Shown here: piece after piece, positions 18,494 through 26,729 of the stretch
How positions within the stretch are numbered: position 1 is the first letter of the stretch
How the letters are laid out: each line of letters opens with the position of its first letter
Assembly: GCF_000963945.1 (NCBI RefSeq)
Contig: NZ_BAMW01000015.1
Location: 62,001 to 126,000 of the forward strand
Reading direction: 5' to 3'
Length of the DNA: 64,000 bases
DNA from: Acetobacter indonesiensis
GTDB lineage: Bacteria; Pseudomonadota; Alphaproteobacteria; Acetobacterales; Acetobacteraceae
Made by a program: the position numbers and the translations under genes
Notes under the pieces: model-generated
Databases searched by the model: none
What the model saw: the letters and a program-made list of their open reading frames with translations, nothing else
What the model was told of the DNA's origin: nothing

Positions 18494-20188
18494 GTGTTAC
18501 TGGTGTGTGCAGGTGTTCTGTCTGTGCTTCCCGATCGGCTTTTGCGACAGGTTGCTCCCTGGCGGCCAGAAATACTGGCTGTGCTATGGGGGGGTATTGG
18601 CCTGTTGGCTGTTGTCGGGGCCAGCTTGCGTGTCGAAGGCGGTGTGAGTTGGTTTCCAGTCTTCGGCATGGATGGGCCGACACTTCCCATGCTTGTTCTG
18701 CTGGCCTTTACGGGCGGCGTCATAGGTAAAGGGTATCGCGGGCTGGCTTGTGTTCTCACTGGTCTTGCTTTTCTAGCGCTTTCGCCATTGGTTTTTGGTC
18801 TGTTGTCCGGGACGGCTCTGGTCATGCTGGCAGATCACGGACGGCAGGGAGTGTGCCTTCCGGCCGCAATTATTCCCGCCTGTATTCCTGCCGACAGCCC
18901 GCTTTCTCCACCTGCATTGTGCTTTATGGTGCTGCTGCTTGGCTGGGCGGTTTCCAGCCAGAAGGGGCCGCAGGCGCTGCTGCCTGCTGGCATCGGTCTG
19001 TTTCTGCTGGGGCGGTTGCTGGCAGAAGTAGGCGTTCTTTCTCCCATTGATCAGGGATTGCTGCTGCTCAGTGGTGGGGTTGTTGCATTAAGCGGCGGTG
19101 TGCAGGCGCTTCGAGTATCCTCGGCCAGTGGGGTAGCCAGCGGCCTGACAAGTGCGGGCTTTGGCGCACAGGTGCTGCTGCTAACACTGGCTCTTTCTAC
19201 GTCTTTGGAAGGCGCGGAACAGTTTCGTACGGCTACCTTACTGGGTATGGGAGCACCATTTCTGGCTCTGCTGGCATTGCTCTGGTTGTGCAAAAGTGAA
19301 GCAACTGACACGGACACGGCTGGCCAGCCGTTTTTTTCATCCGGCAGTCTGGTTGTTTCCTCTGTTGCCGGAAGAATGGCGTTGTCGGCAGCGCTTCTGA
19401 TGCTGTCTGGTTTGCCGCCGCTGGGTGGTTTTTCTGTTTTATGGTGTCTGCTGACTGCGGGTGAACTCGCGGCTGTGGGGGCTCAGCCAGTGCAGGCCTT
19501 GTGCACTATTCTGGTTCTGGTCTGCTCTGCCCTGCTTATGGTGCTCGGCCTGTTTGGCCTGATGCGGATTGGGCTGGAGGCTCTGGCTCCGTCACGGAAA
19601 GACGATGGTGTTATGCCGCAGGCGGCAAATGCCATGCTGGTGTTGCCCTCCGTCGTGTGTCTGGCCGTAGCCGCCGGCGTTGCCCTTTTGCCCGGCGGCT
19701 GGCTGGCATTGGTTGACCATTTGTTTGTGGGCACGTCTTCGCGTGATTTTACGTGGGCCAAAGTCGCAACCGTCTGGTTTGTTGATACCGCGGTCAGCTT
19801 CACCCCAGCTTTCTGTGTCTTGGCGCTGAGTGTGTGTGTCGGGGCGGTTGTGGGTGTAGGGCGAGTGCTCCGCCTGTATCCGTTCAGCCATGGCACGGCT
19901 GTGCGGGCGGAATGGTGTGACGGCGCCCCGGTTCTGACACGCGCGGGTGAGAGTGTGGCTGAAACAGAAGAGTCATCAGCCCAGATTTGGAGGATGCTCA
20001 CGGTTTTCCTTGGGCTTGATGGTAAGAACTTGGCCGAATGGCCGGTGGTCGAAAAAACGCAGGCCGGAGGGCATTACCTGCAAGGTCTGTTGTTCAAAGG
20101 GGTTGCCTGGTGTGAAGCACAGGGAATGGTTCTCATTCTGCTCTTTTTGGGGGCAGGACTGTTTCTGGGGCTGTTTGCAGGCAAATGA
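18494..20188 (+). CDS. hydrogenase-4 subunit B / NuoL-like membrane protein, degenerate
   Basis: A roughly 564-residue very hydrophobic protein, related to the proton-translocating antiporter-like subunits (HyfB/NuoL/NuoN). The clearest family trace is SGLPPLGGFSVLW, matching the SGLPPLNGF-type motif of HyfB. The usual central block with a conserved His-Pro and Lys-bearing transmembrane helices is absent, and the few lysines lie outside obvious helix centres. The start is doubtful: GTG 18494 has no ribosome-binding site, and the frame is open upstream to 18446 with no standard start codon. It opens a six-gene operon, overlapping the next gene by four bases. Confidence 0.7.
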   Translation: MLLVCAGVLSVLPDRLLRQVAPWRPEILAVLWGGIGLLAVVGASLRVEGGVSWFPVFGMDGPTLPMLVLLAFTGGVIGKGYRGLACVLTGLAFLALSPLVFGLLSGTALVMLADHGRQGVCLPAAIIPACIPADSPLSPPALCFMVLLLGWAVSSQKGPQALLPAGIGLFLLGRLLAEVGVLSPIDQGLLLLSGGVVALSGGVQALRVSSASGVASGLTSAGFGAQVLLLTLALSTSLEGAEQFRTATLLGMGAPFLALLALLWLCKSEATDTDTAGQPFFSSGSLVVSSVAGRMALSAALLMLSGLPPLGGFSVLWCLLTAGELAAVGAQPVQALCTILVLVCSALLMVLGLFGLMRIGLEALAPSRKDDGVMPQAANAMLVLPSVVCLAVAAGVALLPGGWLALVDHLFVGTSSRDFTWAKVATVWFVDTAVSFTPAFCVLALSVCVGAVVGVGRVLRLYPFSHGTAVRAEWCDGAPVLTRAGESVAETEESSAQIWRMLTVFLGLDGKNLAEWPVVEKTQAGGHYLQGLLFKGVAWCEAQGMVLILLFLGAGLFLGLFAGK

Positions 20189-21204
20189 CACACGTAACCA
20201 CACCAACGCCCCTGACGTGGGGATGGATTAGCCTTTCGATCCTGATGCTGGCTTTTCAAACAGCTTTGATGCTGGCTACAGCCCCGTTCTTCAGTGGGTG
20301 GGTTGACCGATTGGGTGGCCGCCTGACAGGGCAGAACCGCTATCGGTCGTCAGGCCGATGGCAGGAGATACGGCATCAATTTGTCCGGCCCGGCTATTTT
20401 GTTGCAGGCGACAGACTCAGCAGCCTTGGCTGCCGCAGCGGGTTTGTTCTGTCTGTTCTGGCTGCGGGCATGGTGCCTGTTTTTGCGTTGCTGCCTGCAG
20501 GGTTCCCGGCACCGGGGTTGTTGCTTGTCTGTGCTGTGCTGGTGGGTGCCTCACTGCTTCTTTGCCTGCCTTTGCTGGTTCAGCGACGGCATATGGTGCA
20601 GAACGCGTATATGGCCCTTATGGCAGAAAGCCTGTTGCTGCCAGCGCTGGTGCCCGTGTTGGTTATGGTGGGTGGGCAAGACCTTTCAGCCTTTCTGGCG
20701 CATGTGCGCAGTCTGTCGCCGTTGGGCAGCGGGGCCCCATTTGTGCTGATGGGTGTGGCCCTGTTTGCCGCTGCCGCATGGCGCGGACGGCAGGCGGGAG
20801 AAACTTCGGTCTGCCCTCTATCGGGGGCAGATCGTGGCCTGTGGTTACTGGCAACAGATATCGTGTTGCTGTGCTGGGTCACGCTGGCGGGCGATGTGGC
20901 ATGGGCTGGGTGTCTGGCGCTCCCGTCTGACGGTACGGTTGAAACGTGGCTGATGGAATGCCTGCAAGGCGGCAGCGCATGGCTTCTGAAATTGGTGGTA
21001 GCGGCAAGTCTTCTGGCGGTTACGCAGTTAATGGTGCTTCCGTTGCCCCGCCGCGCCCGTGTCCGTCTGGCGTCTGTGTTTCTGTTAGGGTTGCTGGCGT
21101 GGCAAGCGGCTTATCCAAGCCTTGCTCCTGCCGCAGTACAGGATAAAACAGCCTCCATTCAGGTTCAGGATCCTGCGTTGGGAGAAGAAGGGACACCCCA
21201 GTGA
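20185..21204 (+). CDS. HyfC / NuoH-like membrane subunit, degenerate
   Basis: A 339-residue membrane protein related to HyfC and NuoH, the subunit that links the peripheral arm to the membrane arm. The first helix and following loop, APFFSGWVDRLGGRLTGQ, match the APLFSGWVNRIKARLQG-type family start. After that the conserved RRGPSPLQPYRDLLKLL loop is replaced by NRYRSSGRWQEIRH, and the acidic residue of the AAAIKL-type helix is not evident (WLLATDIVLLC). At least eight hydrophobic segments. Its start codon overlaps the previous gene by four bases, as does its end with the next, indicating translational coupling. Confidence 0.72.
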   Translation: MTHVTTPTPLTWGWISLSILMLAFQTALMLATAPFFSGWVDRLGGRLTGQNRYRSSGRWQEIRHQFVRPGYFVAGDRLSSLGCRSGFVLSVLAAGMVPVFALLPAGFPAPGLLLVCAVLVGASLLLCLPLLVQRRHMVQNAYMALMAESLLLPALVPVLVMVGGQDLSAFLAHVRSLSPLGSGAPFVLMGVALFAAAAWRGRQAGETSVCPLSGADRGLWLLATDIVLLCWVTLAGDVAWAGCLALPSDGTVETWLMECLQGGSAWLLKLVVAASLLAVTQLMVLPLPRRARVRLASVFLLGLLAWQAAYPSLAPAAVQDKTASIQVQDPALGEEGTPQ

Positions 21205-21863
21205 CACTTGCTGCCATTCTGGCCCCTTTGCTGGCTTTGTGTGTTGTGGCCCGTGGGATGGGGTTTCTGCCTGCGTTAGGCGTGGTGACGGCCATTGCCA
21301 TTTTGGTTGATGGTCTGGAGCCGTTGCAACAGGTTGGCGCGGGTTTGGTGTTGGTGTTTTCCATCGGGCCAGCGTGGTTTCTTAGCTATTATCAACATGA
21401 CGGCGTGCAGGAACGGGGTGGCCCCGCTGTACCCTTTCTGGCGCTTGGCCTGATGGTTGTACTGCTGCTGGCCAGTGCCCGTTCGGGCTCGGCTGCCTTT
21501 CCGGCTGGCCTTTGTGTGGTGTTGGCCGGACTGGTGGCTGTTACGTGCCGCCATGCCATGGTGTGGCAGTGGGCGGGCCTGCTGACCTGCATCAACGGAA
21601 TTATGCTGGCGGGTGTTGTTGAAAAACAGATTATGGTGGTTGGGGTCACGGCTCTGGCCGGGTGCGTCATTGCCCTGTTGGGTGGCATGTGTGTGCATCG
21701 CGTCATGCCCCGTATTGCTGTAGTGCGGGCACCTGGCCGCGATGGCGATAAGAAAAAAGGCAAAAAACACAAATCATCCCAATCTGAGACGGGTTCTACG
21801 GGTGCGCCTCGTCCGGATTATGTGCCAAAGCCGCCTCTAGCCGATGCCGAGAGTGAGGCCTGA
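21201..21863 (+). CDS. HyfE-like membrane subunit, degenerate
   Basis: A 220-residue membrane protein matching HyfE in size and in one conserved region: RHAMVWQWAGLLTCINGI aligns with the HyfE pattern R-x4-Q-x2-G-x4-ENG. At the usual acidic position of that ENG motif there is Ile131, although Asn132 and Gly133 are kept. After about six hydrophobic segments comes a lysine-rich cytoplasmic tail (KKKGKKHK at about 181-190). HyfE corresponds to a NuoK-like membrane component in hydrogenase-4. It overlaps both neighbours by a few bases. Confidence 0.68.
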   Translation: MTLAAILAPLLALCVVARGMGFLPALGVVTAIAILVDGLEPLQQVGAGLVLVFSIGPAWFLSYYQHDGVQERGGPAVPFLALGLMVVLLLASARSGSAAFPAGLCVVLAGLVAVTCRHAMVWQWAGLLTCINGIMLAGVVEKQIMVVGVTALAGCVIALLGGMCVHRVMPRIAVVRAPGRDGDKKKGKKHKSSQSETGSTGAPRPDYVPKPPLADAESEA

Positions 21864-22984
21864 TGACCATTCCCGTTTTTCTGGCTGCTTTAGCATTTGC
21901 GTGGCCGTTACTTGGGGCCGCTGTGGTCATGAGCGTCTCGACACCCCGTAGTCGCGACGTTGCTGTCTGGATGGCAGGCATAGGTTGTCTTCTGGCTTTG
22001 GCGGTTTTTCTTTTCCCCGCAACCGGGGCGGTCGCCACGGGTTGGGATGATGACCCGGTGCAACGGGCGGGCCGTGTCATGCTGGCCTGTGGCCTGTTGC
22101 TGACCGTGTTGGAAAGCCGGGATATGGCTGACCGGTTTCTTCGGGGGCTGCCACATGTTTCAACGGCGCTGGCCGGTCTGGCATGTGTTGCGCCAGACCC
22201 TGTTATCGGTCTGGGTATTCTTGAAGCCTCACTCGCCTACGGCGTGTTTGTGTTCAGCCGCCCCGCCGGGCAGGCGCGGGCAGGGTGGGCGCTGGTACGT
22301 ACGGGGTCTGTTGGTATTTTTCTGGTTCTGGCAGGGCTTCTTTTGCCCGTTGGCTCACCCTCCGCAGGGCTGATGATGGCCTGTGGCATTGTCATGCTGG
22401 CGGGTTTGACGCCGTTTGGGCAGCCTTGGCGGGCAGAAAACGATACTTTCCTGTTTCTCCCGTTTGCCGGTGCGGCACTGTTACTCGCAATGCGGCTACG
22501 CGTACATGGTGGTGAGGCGTTCGATAACGCGCTGGTTGCCGCTGGTTTGGCATCGGTATGGTTGACTGCCTGTGCTGGCCGTTCAGATGATGGCATGCGC
22601 TTGTTCCGTACGTTCCCTTCGGCGCTGGCGCTGATTGCTGTTGGGGCACAGGCGGATGTAGCGGCGTTGCTGTTCCTGTGCGGCTGGTGTCTGGCAGGGG
22701 GCAGCCGTTCTGGTAGGTCTTGGGCGGCGCGGGCGTTGGCCTGCTTTCCGCCGGGTGCGCCTTTTGTGGGGTGCCTTTTGCTTTTATCCATGATGAGCGA
22801 CTGGTCATGGATTTTCACCGTGCTGACGGTTGCCGGGATTCTGTGTGCCGTGGTGCGTGCAGTCCCTGCTGGTGGCTTTGGCCGGGATATCTGGCCGGAT
22901 GATGTTGCTGGCCGTATGGCGTGCTCCGTTTTGGTTTTGACCGGATTTCTGGTGCCGCTGGCCATGATGTTGGGAGCATTCTGA
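21863..22984 (+). CDS. HyfF / NuoN-like membrane subunit, lysine-free
   Basis: A 373-residue hydrophobic protein with about ten membrane segments. Its position between the HyfE-like and HyfG-like genes and its character suggest the HyfF (NuoN-like antiporter) subunit. It is much shorter than HyfF (over 500 residues). I find no lysine anywhere in the sequence, whereas canonical antiporter-like subunits rely on several conserved membrane lysines. Similarity beyond operon position is weak, so the name is an inference from context. The start overlaps the previous stop by one base, and its stop overlaps the next start by one base. Confidence 0.6.
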   Translation: MTIPVFLAALAFAWPLLGAAVVMSVSTPRSRDVAVWMAGIGCLLALAVFLFPATGAVATGWDDDPVQRAGRVMLACGLLLTVLESRDMADRFLRGLPHVSTALAGLACVAPDPVIGLGILEASLAYGVFVFSRPAGQARAGWALVRTGSVGIFLVLAGLLLPVGSPSAGLMMACGIVMLAGLTPFGQPWRAENDTFLFLPFAGAALLLAMRLRVHGGEAFDNALVAAGLASVWLTACAGRSDDGMRLFRTFPSALALIAVGAQADVAALLFLCGWCLAGGSRSGRSWAARALACFPPGAPFVGCLLLLSMMSDWSWIFTVLTVAGILCAVVRAVPAGGFGRDIWPDDVAGRMACSVLVLTGFLVPLAMMLGAF

Positions 22985-24486
22985 TGGATGCCGAAGCCCA
23001 TATCCGCGCAGGCGCGGAAACGGAAACACCGTGGCGCTACCGGCTGGATGAACTGGCATGGCGCGATCTTGTCGATGGGCTAAAGCAGTCTCATCTGCCG
23101 TTTGTTGGGGTGTGGTGTGACGGCGTGGATGTTCACGCCTTGTTTTTACCCCACGGGGTTCAGCCTCTGGCTGCCACGCTGGCACTGGAGGACGGGCGTT
23201 ACCCGGCTTTGTCACCCGCACGGGCAGTCTCCAGCCTGTATGAACGCATGATATTTGACCTGTATGGGGCCGAGGCTATGTGGGCCACGGATGTTCGACC
23301 TCTGGTTGACCATGAGGTCTGGTCGAACACGACCCCATTAGCAGCGTCCCCCGGCCCGGCAGGTGGCCATAAGGGGATGATAGCGTTCCAGCCATCTGAC
23401 GCATGGGCCGCAGAGACGGTAGGCGTCATGACCGGAATTGGCCCCGCTACGGGGGCCAGAGAAACACCGCTGCACACGGCCCTGGTGCTTGATGGGGAGA
23501 CGATTACAAGGGCTGAAACACTCAGCGGCTATGCCCATAGGGGACTCACGCAGCGGTGGAAAAATAGCCGCGTTGATGATGCCTGTCGGTTAAGCGGACG
23601 TGTCGTAGCTGGGTGCTCTGCTGCGCATCAGGTTGCCTTCTGTCAGGCGGTCGAGGCTGCATGCGGTGAAACCATAGGGCATGAAGTCGCCCAACTCCGC
23701 GTTGTCTTGCTGGAGTTGGAGCGCTGCTTACAGCATCTCTACACCTTGGGAGGGCTGGCGCGGGAAGCCGGGGCTCTGTTGGTCTCTTCCCGCTGCATGT
23801 GGTTTCGGGAACAAATCCTGACAGAAACCGCGCCCGTGATTGGGTCTCGTCTGTTGATGGACCATTGCGTACCGGGTGGTGTGAACCTGCGCGCTGCAAC
23901 TGAAATTGGTACGCTCTGCACCCGCATTGCTGAACTGGGCGAGGAAATTTACCCGACACTGGTGGAGCTCTGGCAAGGGTATGCCGGTCTTGCAGGGCGG
24001 ATGGCTGGTGTCGGTGTGGTGAATAGCGCTGTATTGGAGCAGGTAGGGCTGGATGGTCCGGTTGCCCGCGCAGGCGGAGGAGATTGTGACTGCCGACGCG
24101 ATTTGCGGATGTATGATGGGTTGTGGCGTTTTACGGCAGGCCGCCATGATGGCAGCGTAGAAGACCGAGCCGCCGTGTTGCTGGATGAGATAGGCGAAAG
24201 CCTGCGCATGTTGACCGAACTGGGCCCCCGCCTTGGCCTGACAGCCGGTGGCCGTATTGACCTGACCTACCCCGACGGTGAGGGTGTCGGCATGGCGGAA
24301 GGCCCATGGGGCACTATTCTTTACTGGGTCAGATTGCAGAATGGGCGTGTTGATCAGGTCTTTATGCGCGACCCGTCAGCATCTGCATTGCTGGCCTACG
24401 AGGCGGCGCTCCCCGGTCAGGCTGTGGCGGATATCGGGTTGATCCGGGCATCGCTAGGTGTCAACGCAGCCGCGCTGGATGGGTAA
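22984..24486 (+). CDS. HyfG-like large subunit (NuoC-NuoD fusion) lacking NiFe ligands
   Basis: A 500-residue homologue of the hydrogenase-4/formate hydrogenlyase large subunit. A NuoC-like domain (about 1-130, with YERMIFDLYG) precedes a NuoD-like domain starting with YAHRGL at about 183. The hydrogenase motif RVCGxC..H reads RVVAGCSAAH (206-215): the first Cys is Val208, the second is Cys211. The C-terminal DPCxxC aligns with GVNAAA (492-497), so both ligands are missing and the protein ends right there. EGPWGTILYW and LIRASL align well with the HycE/HyfG C-terminal region. Hydrogenase activity is therefore very unlikely; a scaffold or quinone-related role is possible. Confidence 0.88.
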   Translation: MDAEAHIRAGAETETPWRYRLDELAWRDLVDGLKQSHLPFVGVWCDGVDVHALFLPHGVQPLAATLALEDGRYPALSPARAVSSLYERMIFDLYGAEAMWATDVRPLVDHEVWSNTTPLAASPGPAGGHKGMIAFQPSDAWAAETVGVMTGIGPATGARETPLHTALVLDGETITRAETLSGYAHRGLTQRWKNSRVDDACRLSGRVVAGCSAAHQVAFCQAVEAACGETIGHEVAQLRVVLLELERCLQHLYTLGGLAREAGALLVSSRCMWFREQILTETAPVIGSRLLMDHCVPGGVNLRAATEIGTLCTRIAELGEEIYPTLVELWQGYAGLAGRMAGVGVVNSAVLEQVGLDGPVARAGGGDCDCRRDLRMYDGLWRFTAGRHDGSVEDRAAVLLDEIGESLRMLTELGPRLGLTAGGRIDLTYPDGEGVGMAEGPWGTILYWVRLQNGRVDQVFMRDPSASALLAYEAALPGQAVADIGLIRASLGVNAAALDG

Positions 24487-24521
24487 ATCATGCCGCTTGT
24501 AATGAAGAAAGACAGACAGTC

Positions 24522-25034
24522 ATGGGCCTGATACGTGCCGTATTTGACGCCGCGTTTCGGCAGGGTGGAACGCGCCTGAAACCTGTTGGCCCACGCTGGC
24601 CTCTTCTGCTGTTTCATGTCGATACTGGCGGTTGTGGTGGTTGCGGAATGGAACTGGAGGCTCTGGGCGCAGGGGCCTATGACGTGCAGGGCGCAGGCTT
24701 CGGCTTTGTGCAATCGCCCCGTGCTGCCGACGTATTGCTGATAACCGGATCCCTGACCCGGACAATGGCCCCTGTGCTTGAAGCCGCATGGCAGGCAATG
24801 CCTACCCCGAAAGGCGTTATCTGCGTGGGGAATTGCGCAATAGATGGAGGCTTTTTCCCGGAAAACTATACGACCATGGGCGGACTGGACCGCAAGGTTC
24901 GGATAGATCTGCGTATTCCCGGCTGCCCCCCAACACCGTTGCAGGTGCTGGAAGGTTTGTGCTCACTGTTCGGCAAACGCCCGGAAGGCGAGACCTCGGC
25001 AGATCACGGAGCCGGTTCTTCGACGTCTTCCTGA
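24522..25034 (+). CDS. HyfI / NuoB-like small iron-sulfur subunit
   Basis: A 170-residue homologue of HyfI/HycG/NuoB, which carries the terminal [4Fe-4S] cluster. The four likely ligands are present: Cys38 and Cys41 (GGCGGCGMEL), Cys105 in CVGNCAIDGG and Cys135 in PGCPPTP. The CxxC arrangement is of the hydrogenase-small-subunit kind rather than the tandem Cys of NuoB. So the electron-carrying cluster is kept while the NiFe site of its partner is lost. It is the last gene of the operon, starting 35 bases after the large subunit, and its 3' end overlaps the convergent pssA by about 30 bases. Confidence 0.88.
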   Translation: MGLIRAVFDAAFRQGGTRLKPVGPRWPLLLFHVDTGGCGGCGMELEALGAGAYDVQGAGFGFVQSPRAADVLLITGSLTRTMAPVLEAAWQAMPTPKGVICVGNCAIDGGFFPENYTTMGGLDRKVRIDLRIPGCPPTPLQVLEGLCSLFGKRPEGETSADHGAGSSTSS

Positions 25035-25951
25035 AGGTCTTCGGCGGCCTTTTTTAGCTTGAAGAAGCTAAGACGGCTGAGTGGCAGCAATGCCATATAG
25101 ATAATGCCCGCCGCAGCCAGTGCACCCCAAGGGTCAGCTACCAGAATGGCGGCATAGGCCCCTGTGCCAAGCATGACAGGCAGCACAAAGTGGGCTGGCA
25201 CCTTAAAGTTTTTGAAAGACCAGACGGGCAGGGTCGAAACTAACAGAAACGCCGTGCTGATAAGCGTGAAGCTTGGCAGATAAGGCAGGCGTGTCAGTTT
25301 ATAAAGCCAGTCGATGCCCAGTTTTTCAGCTTCTAACCCAAGAAAGAGCGGGAAGAGCGCAAGACCTGCCCCGGCAGGGGCTGGCACGCCCGTAAAGAAG
25401 TTACTGGCGTATTTGGGTTTGTCTTCCGATTCTTCCAGTGTGGCGTTGAAGCGGGCCAGCCGCAGCGCCATACAGACGGTAAACATCAGACACGGCAGAA
25501 ATGCGTAGCGCCCGCCCTCTTTCAGTGCCCAGAAATACAGCAGGAAAGATGGGGCAACCCCAAAACACAGAAAGTCCGACAGGCTGTCAAATTCCGCCCC
25601 AAAGCGTGTGGAACCACGCAACAGGCGTGCAATGCGTCCATCCAACCCGTCAATAAAAGCTGAAATCAGCAACGCAATGGCAGCAGCCTGAAAGCGGCCA
25701 TCCACGGCAAAGCGCATGCCGGTCAGGCCAGCACACAGTCCCAGCATGGTCAAAATATTCGGGATCAACCTGTTGAAGGATGGTCCCTTAATCTTGTTCC
25801 GCACCCGCTTACGCAGGCGCTTCCGGCGTAACATGCGGGGCGTCAGGTGGTCTGACGCAGTTGTTCCCGCCACACCGGGTTGCCCAGATGCCGGGACACC
25901 GGGGCCATTGTTTTCAGGGGATGGGATGGAAGAGGGAGACTGATCTATCAC
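25004..25951 (-). CDS. pssA: CDP-diacylglycerol-serine O-phosphatidyltransferase
   Basis: A 315-residue membrane enzyme making phosphatidylserine from CDP-diacylglycerol and serine. The CDP-alcohol phosphotransferase signature is complete: D104-G-x2-A-R-x8-G-x3-D122-x3-D126. An unusual polar N-terminal extension of about 40 residues, rich in Pro, Ser and Gly, precedes a basic stretch and the membrane domain. The start used here is a GTG five bases past the psd stop; the ATG at 25834 would remove the extension, but has no ribosome-binding site. It follows psd in the same operon, so synthesis and decarboxylation of PS are coupled. Confidence 0.93.
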   Translation of the reverse strand: MIDQSPSSIPSPENNGPGVPASGQPGVAGTTASDHLTPRMLRRKRLRKRVRNKIKGPSFNRLIPNILTMLGLCAGLTGMRFAVDGRFQAAAIALLISAFIDGLDGRIARLLRGSTRFGAEFDSLSDFLCFGVAPSFLLYFWALKEGGRYAFLPCLMFTVCMALRLARFNATLEESEDKPKYASNFFTGVPAPAGAGLALFPLFLGLEAEKLGIDWLYKLTRLPYLPSFTLISTAFLLVSTLPVWSFKNFKVPAHFVLPVMLGTGAYAAILVADPWGALAAAGIIYMALLPLSRLSFFKLKKAAEDLQEDVEEPAP

Positions 25952-25956
25952 GGGGA

Positions 25957-26646
25957 TCAGAGACGCGCCATAATGGTTTCGCCACCAATCATGGTCTGAC
26001 CAACAGCAACCAGAGGTTCAACACCCGGTGGCAGATACAGATCCGTGCGGGAACCAAAGCGGATCAAGCCAAAACGCTCACCGGCTTCTACCTGCATGCC
26101 TTCTGTCACGCTGCACACAATACGGCGGGCAACCAGACCAGCAATCTGCACCACGGCAACCATGCGGCCATCAGGCAGAGTGACGCTCAGGGCGTTGCGT
26201 TCATTCAGTTCGGATGCCTTGTCCAGACTGGCGTTCAGGAACTGACCGGGATGGTAGGCAATGCGGGTGACGGTGCCTGCTGTCGGCATTCTGTTCACAT
26301 GCACATCCAGCACGGACAGAAAGGTGGCAATACGCCAGACGGGGGTGGGGCTCATGCCCAGTTCAGCCGGTGGAGCAACTTTTTCGATGGAGACAATGCG
26401 TCCGTCAGCCGGGGCAACGGCAACATCACTGCGTGCGGGTGTGGTGCGTTCAGGGTCGCGGAAAAAATACAGGCAGAACCCGAAAAACAGACCGCTGGCA
26501 GTGCCGACCAGTTTCAGTTTGGGGCAGTTGAGTTTTTTACCCAGAAAACGCGTGACCAGTGTTGCGGCACCAGACGCTAGCAAAAACGGTCGGGCTTCCG
26601 GGTGCGGAGGGGCCATAACCATTTTAAGGGATGCAAGAAGGGACAT
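25957..26646 (-). CDS. psd: phosphatidylserine decarboxylase proenzyme
   Basis: A 229-residue short-form (archaeal/alphaproteobacterial-size) phosphatidylserine decarboxylase, which converts PS to phosphatidylethanolamine. The autocleavage site that makes the pyruvoyl group is visible as RFGSRTD, cleaving between Gly198 and Ser199. One or two N-terminal membrane segments (about 22-34 and 47-62). It is the first gene of a psd-pssA pair, reversed relative to pathway order. Confidence 0.94.
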   Translation of the reverse strand: MSLLASLKMVMAPPHPEARPFLLASGAATLVTRFLGKKLNCPKLKLVGTASGLFFGFCLYFFRDPERTTPARSDVAVAPADGRIVSIEKVAPPAELGMSPTPVWRIATFLSVLDVHVNRMPTAGTVTRIAYHPGQFLNASLDKASELNERNALSVTLPDGRMVAVVQIAGLVARRIVCSVTEGMQVEAGERFGLIRFGSRTDLYLPPGVEPLVAVGQTMIGGETIMARL

Positions 26647-26687
26647 GAAGCGGGTCCTTGTAAGTGAAGCCTAAGGCATGAACAGAC

Positions 26688-26718
26688 AACAGGGGAGGGT
26701 GCCAACCGTTCCCCTGTT
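26688..26718 (-). terminator. hairpin after alaS
   Basis: AACAGGGG at 26688-26695 pairs perfectly with CCCCTGTT at 26711-26718, in the 83-base gap between the alaS stop and the psd start. The T tract that should follow is weak (GTCTGTT). Confidence 0.45.
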
Positions 26719-26729
26719 TACAGAATGCT

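Noticed and set aside
18372-18647. A short frame overlapping the start of the HyfB-like gene
   Set aside because: It is Cys/Trp-rich without hydrophobic periodicity or a ribosome-binding site, and lies out of frame with the real membrane protein.
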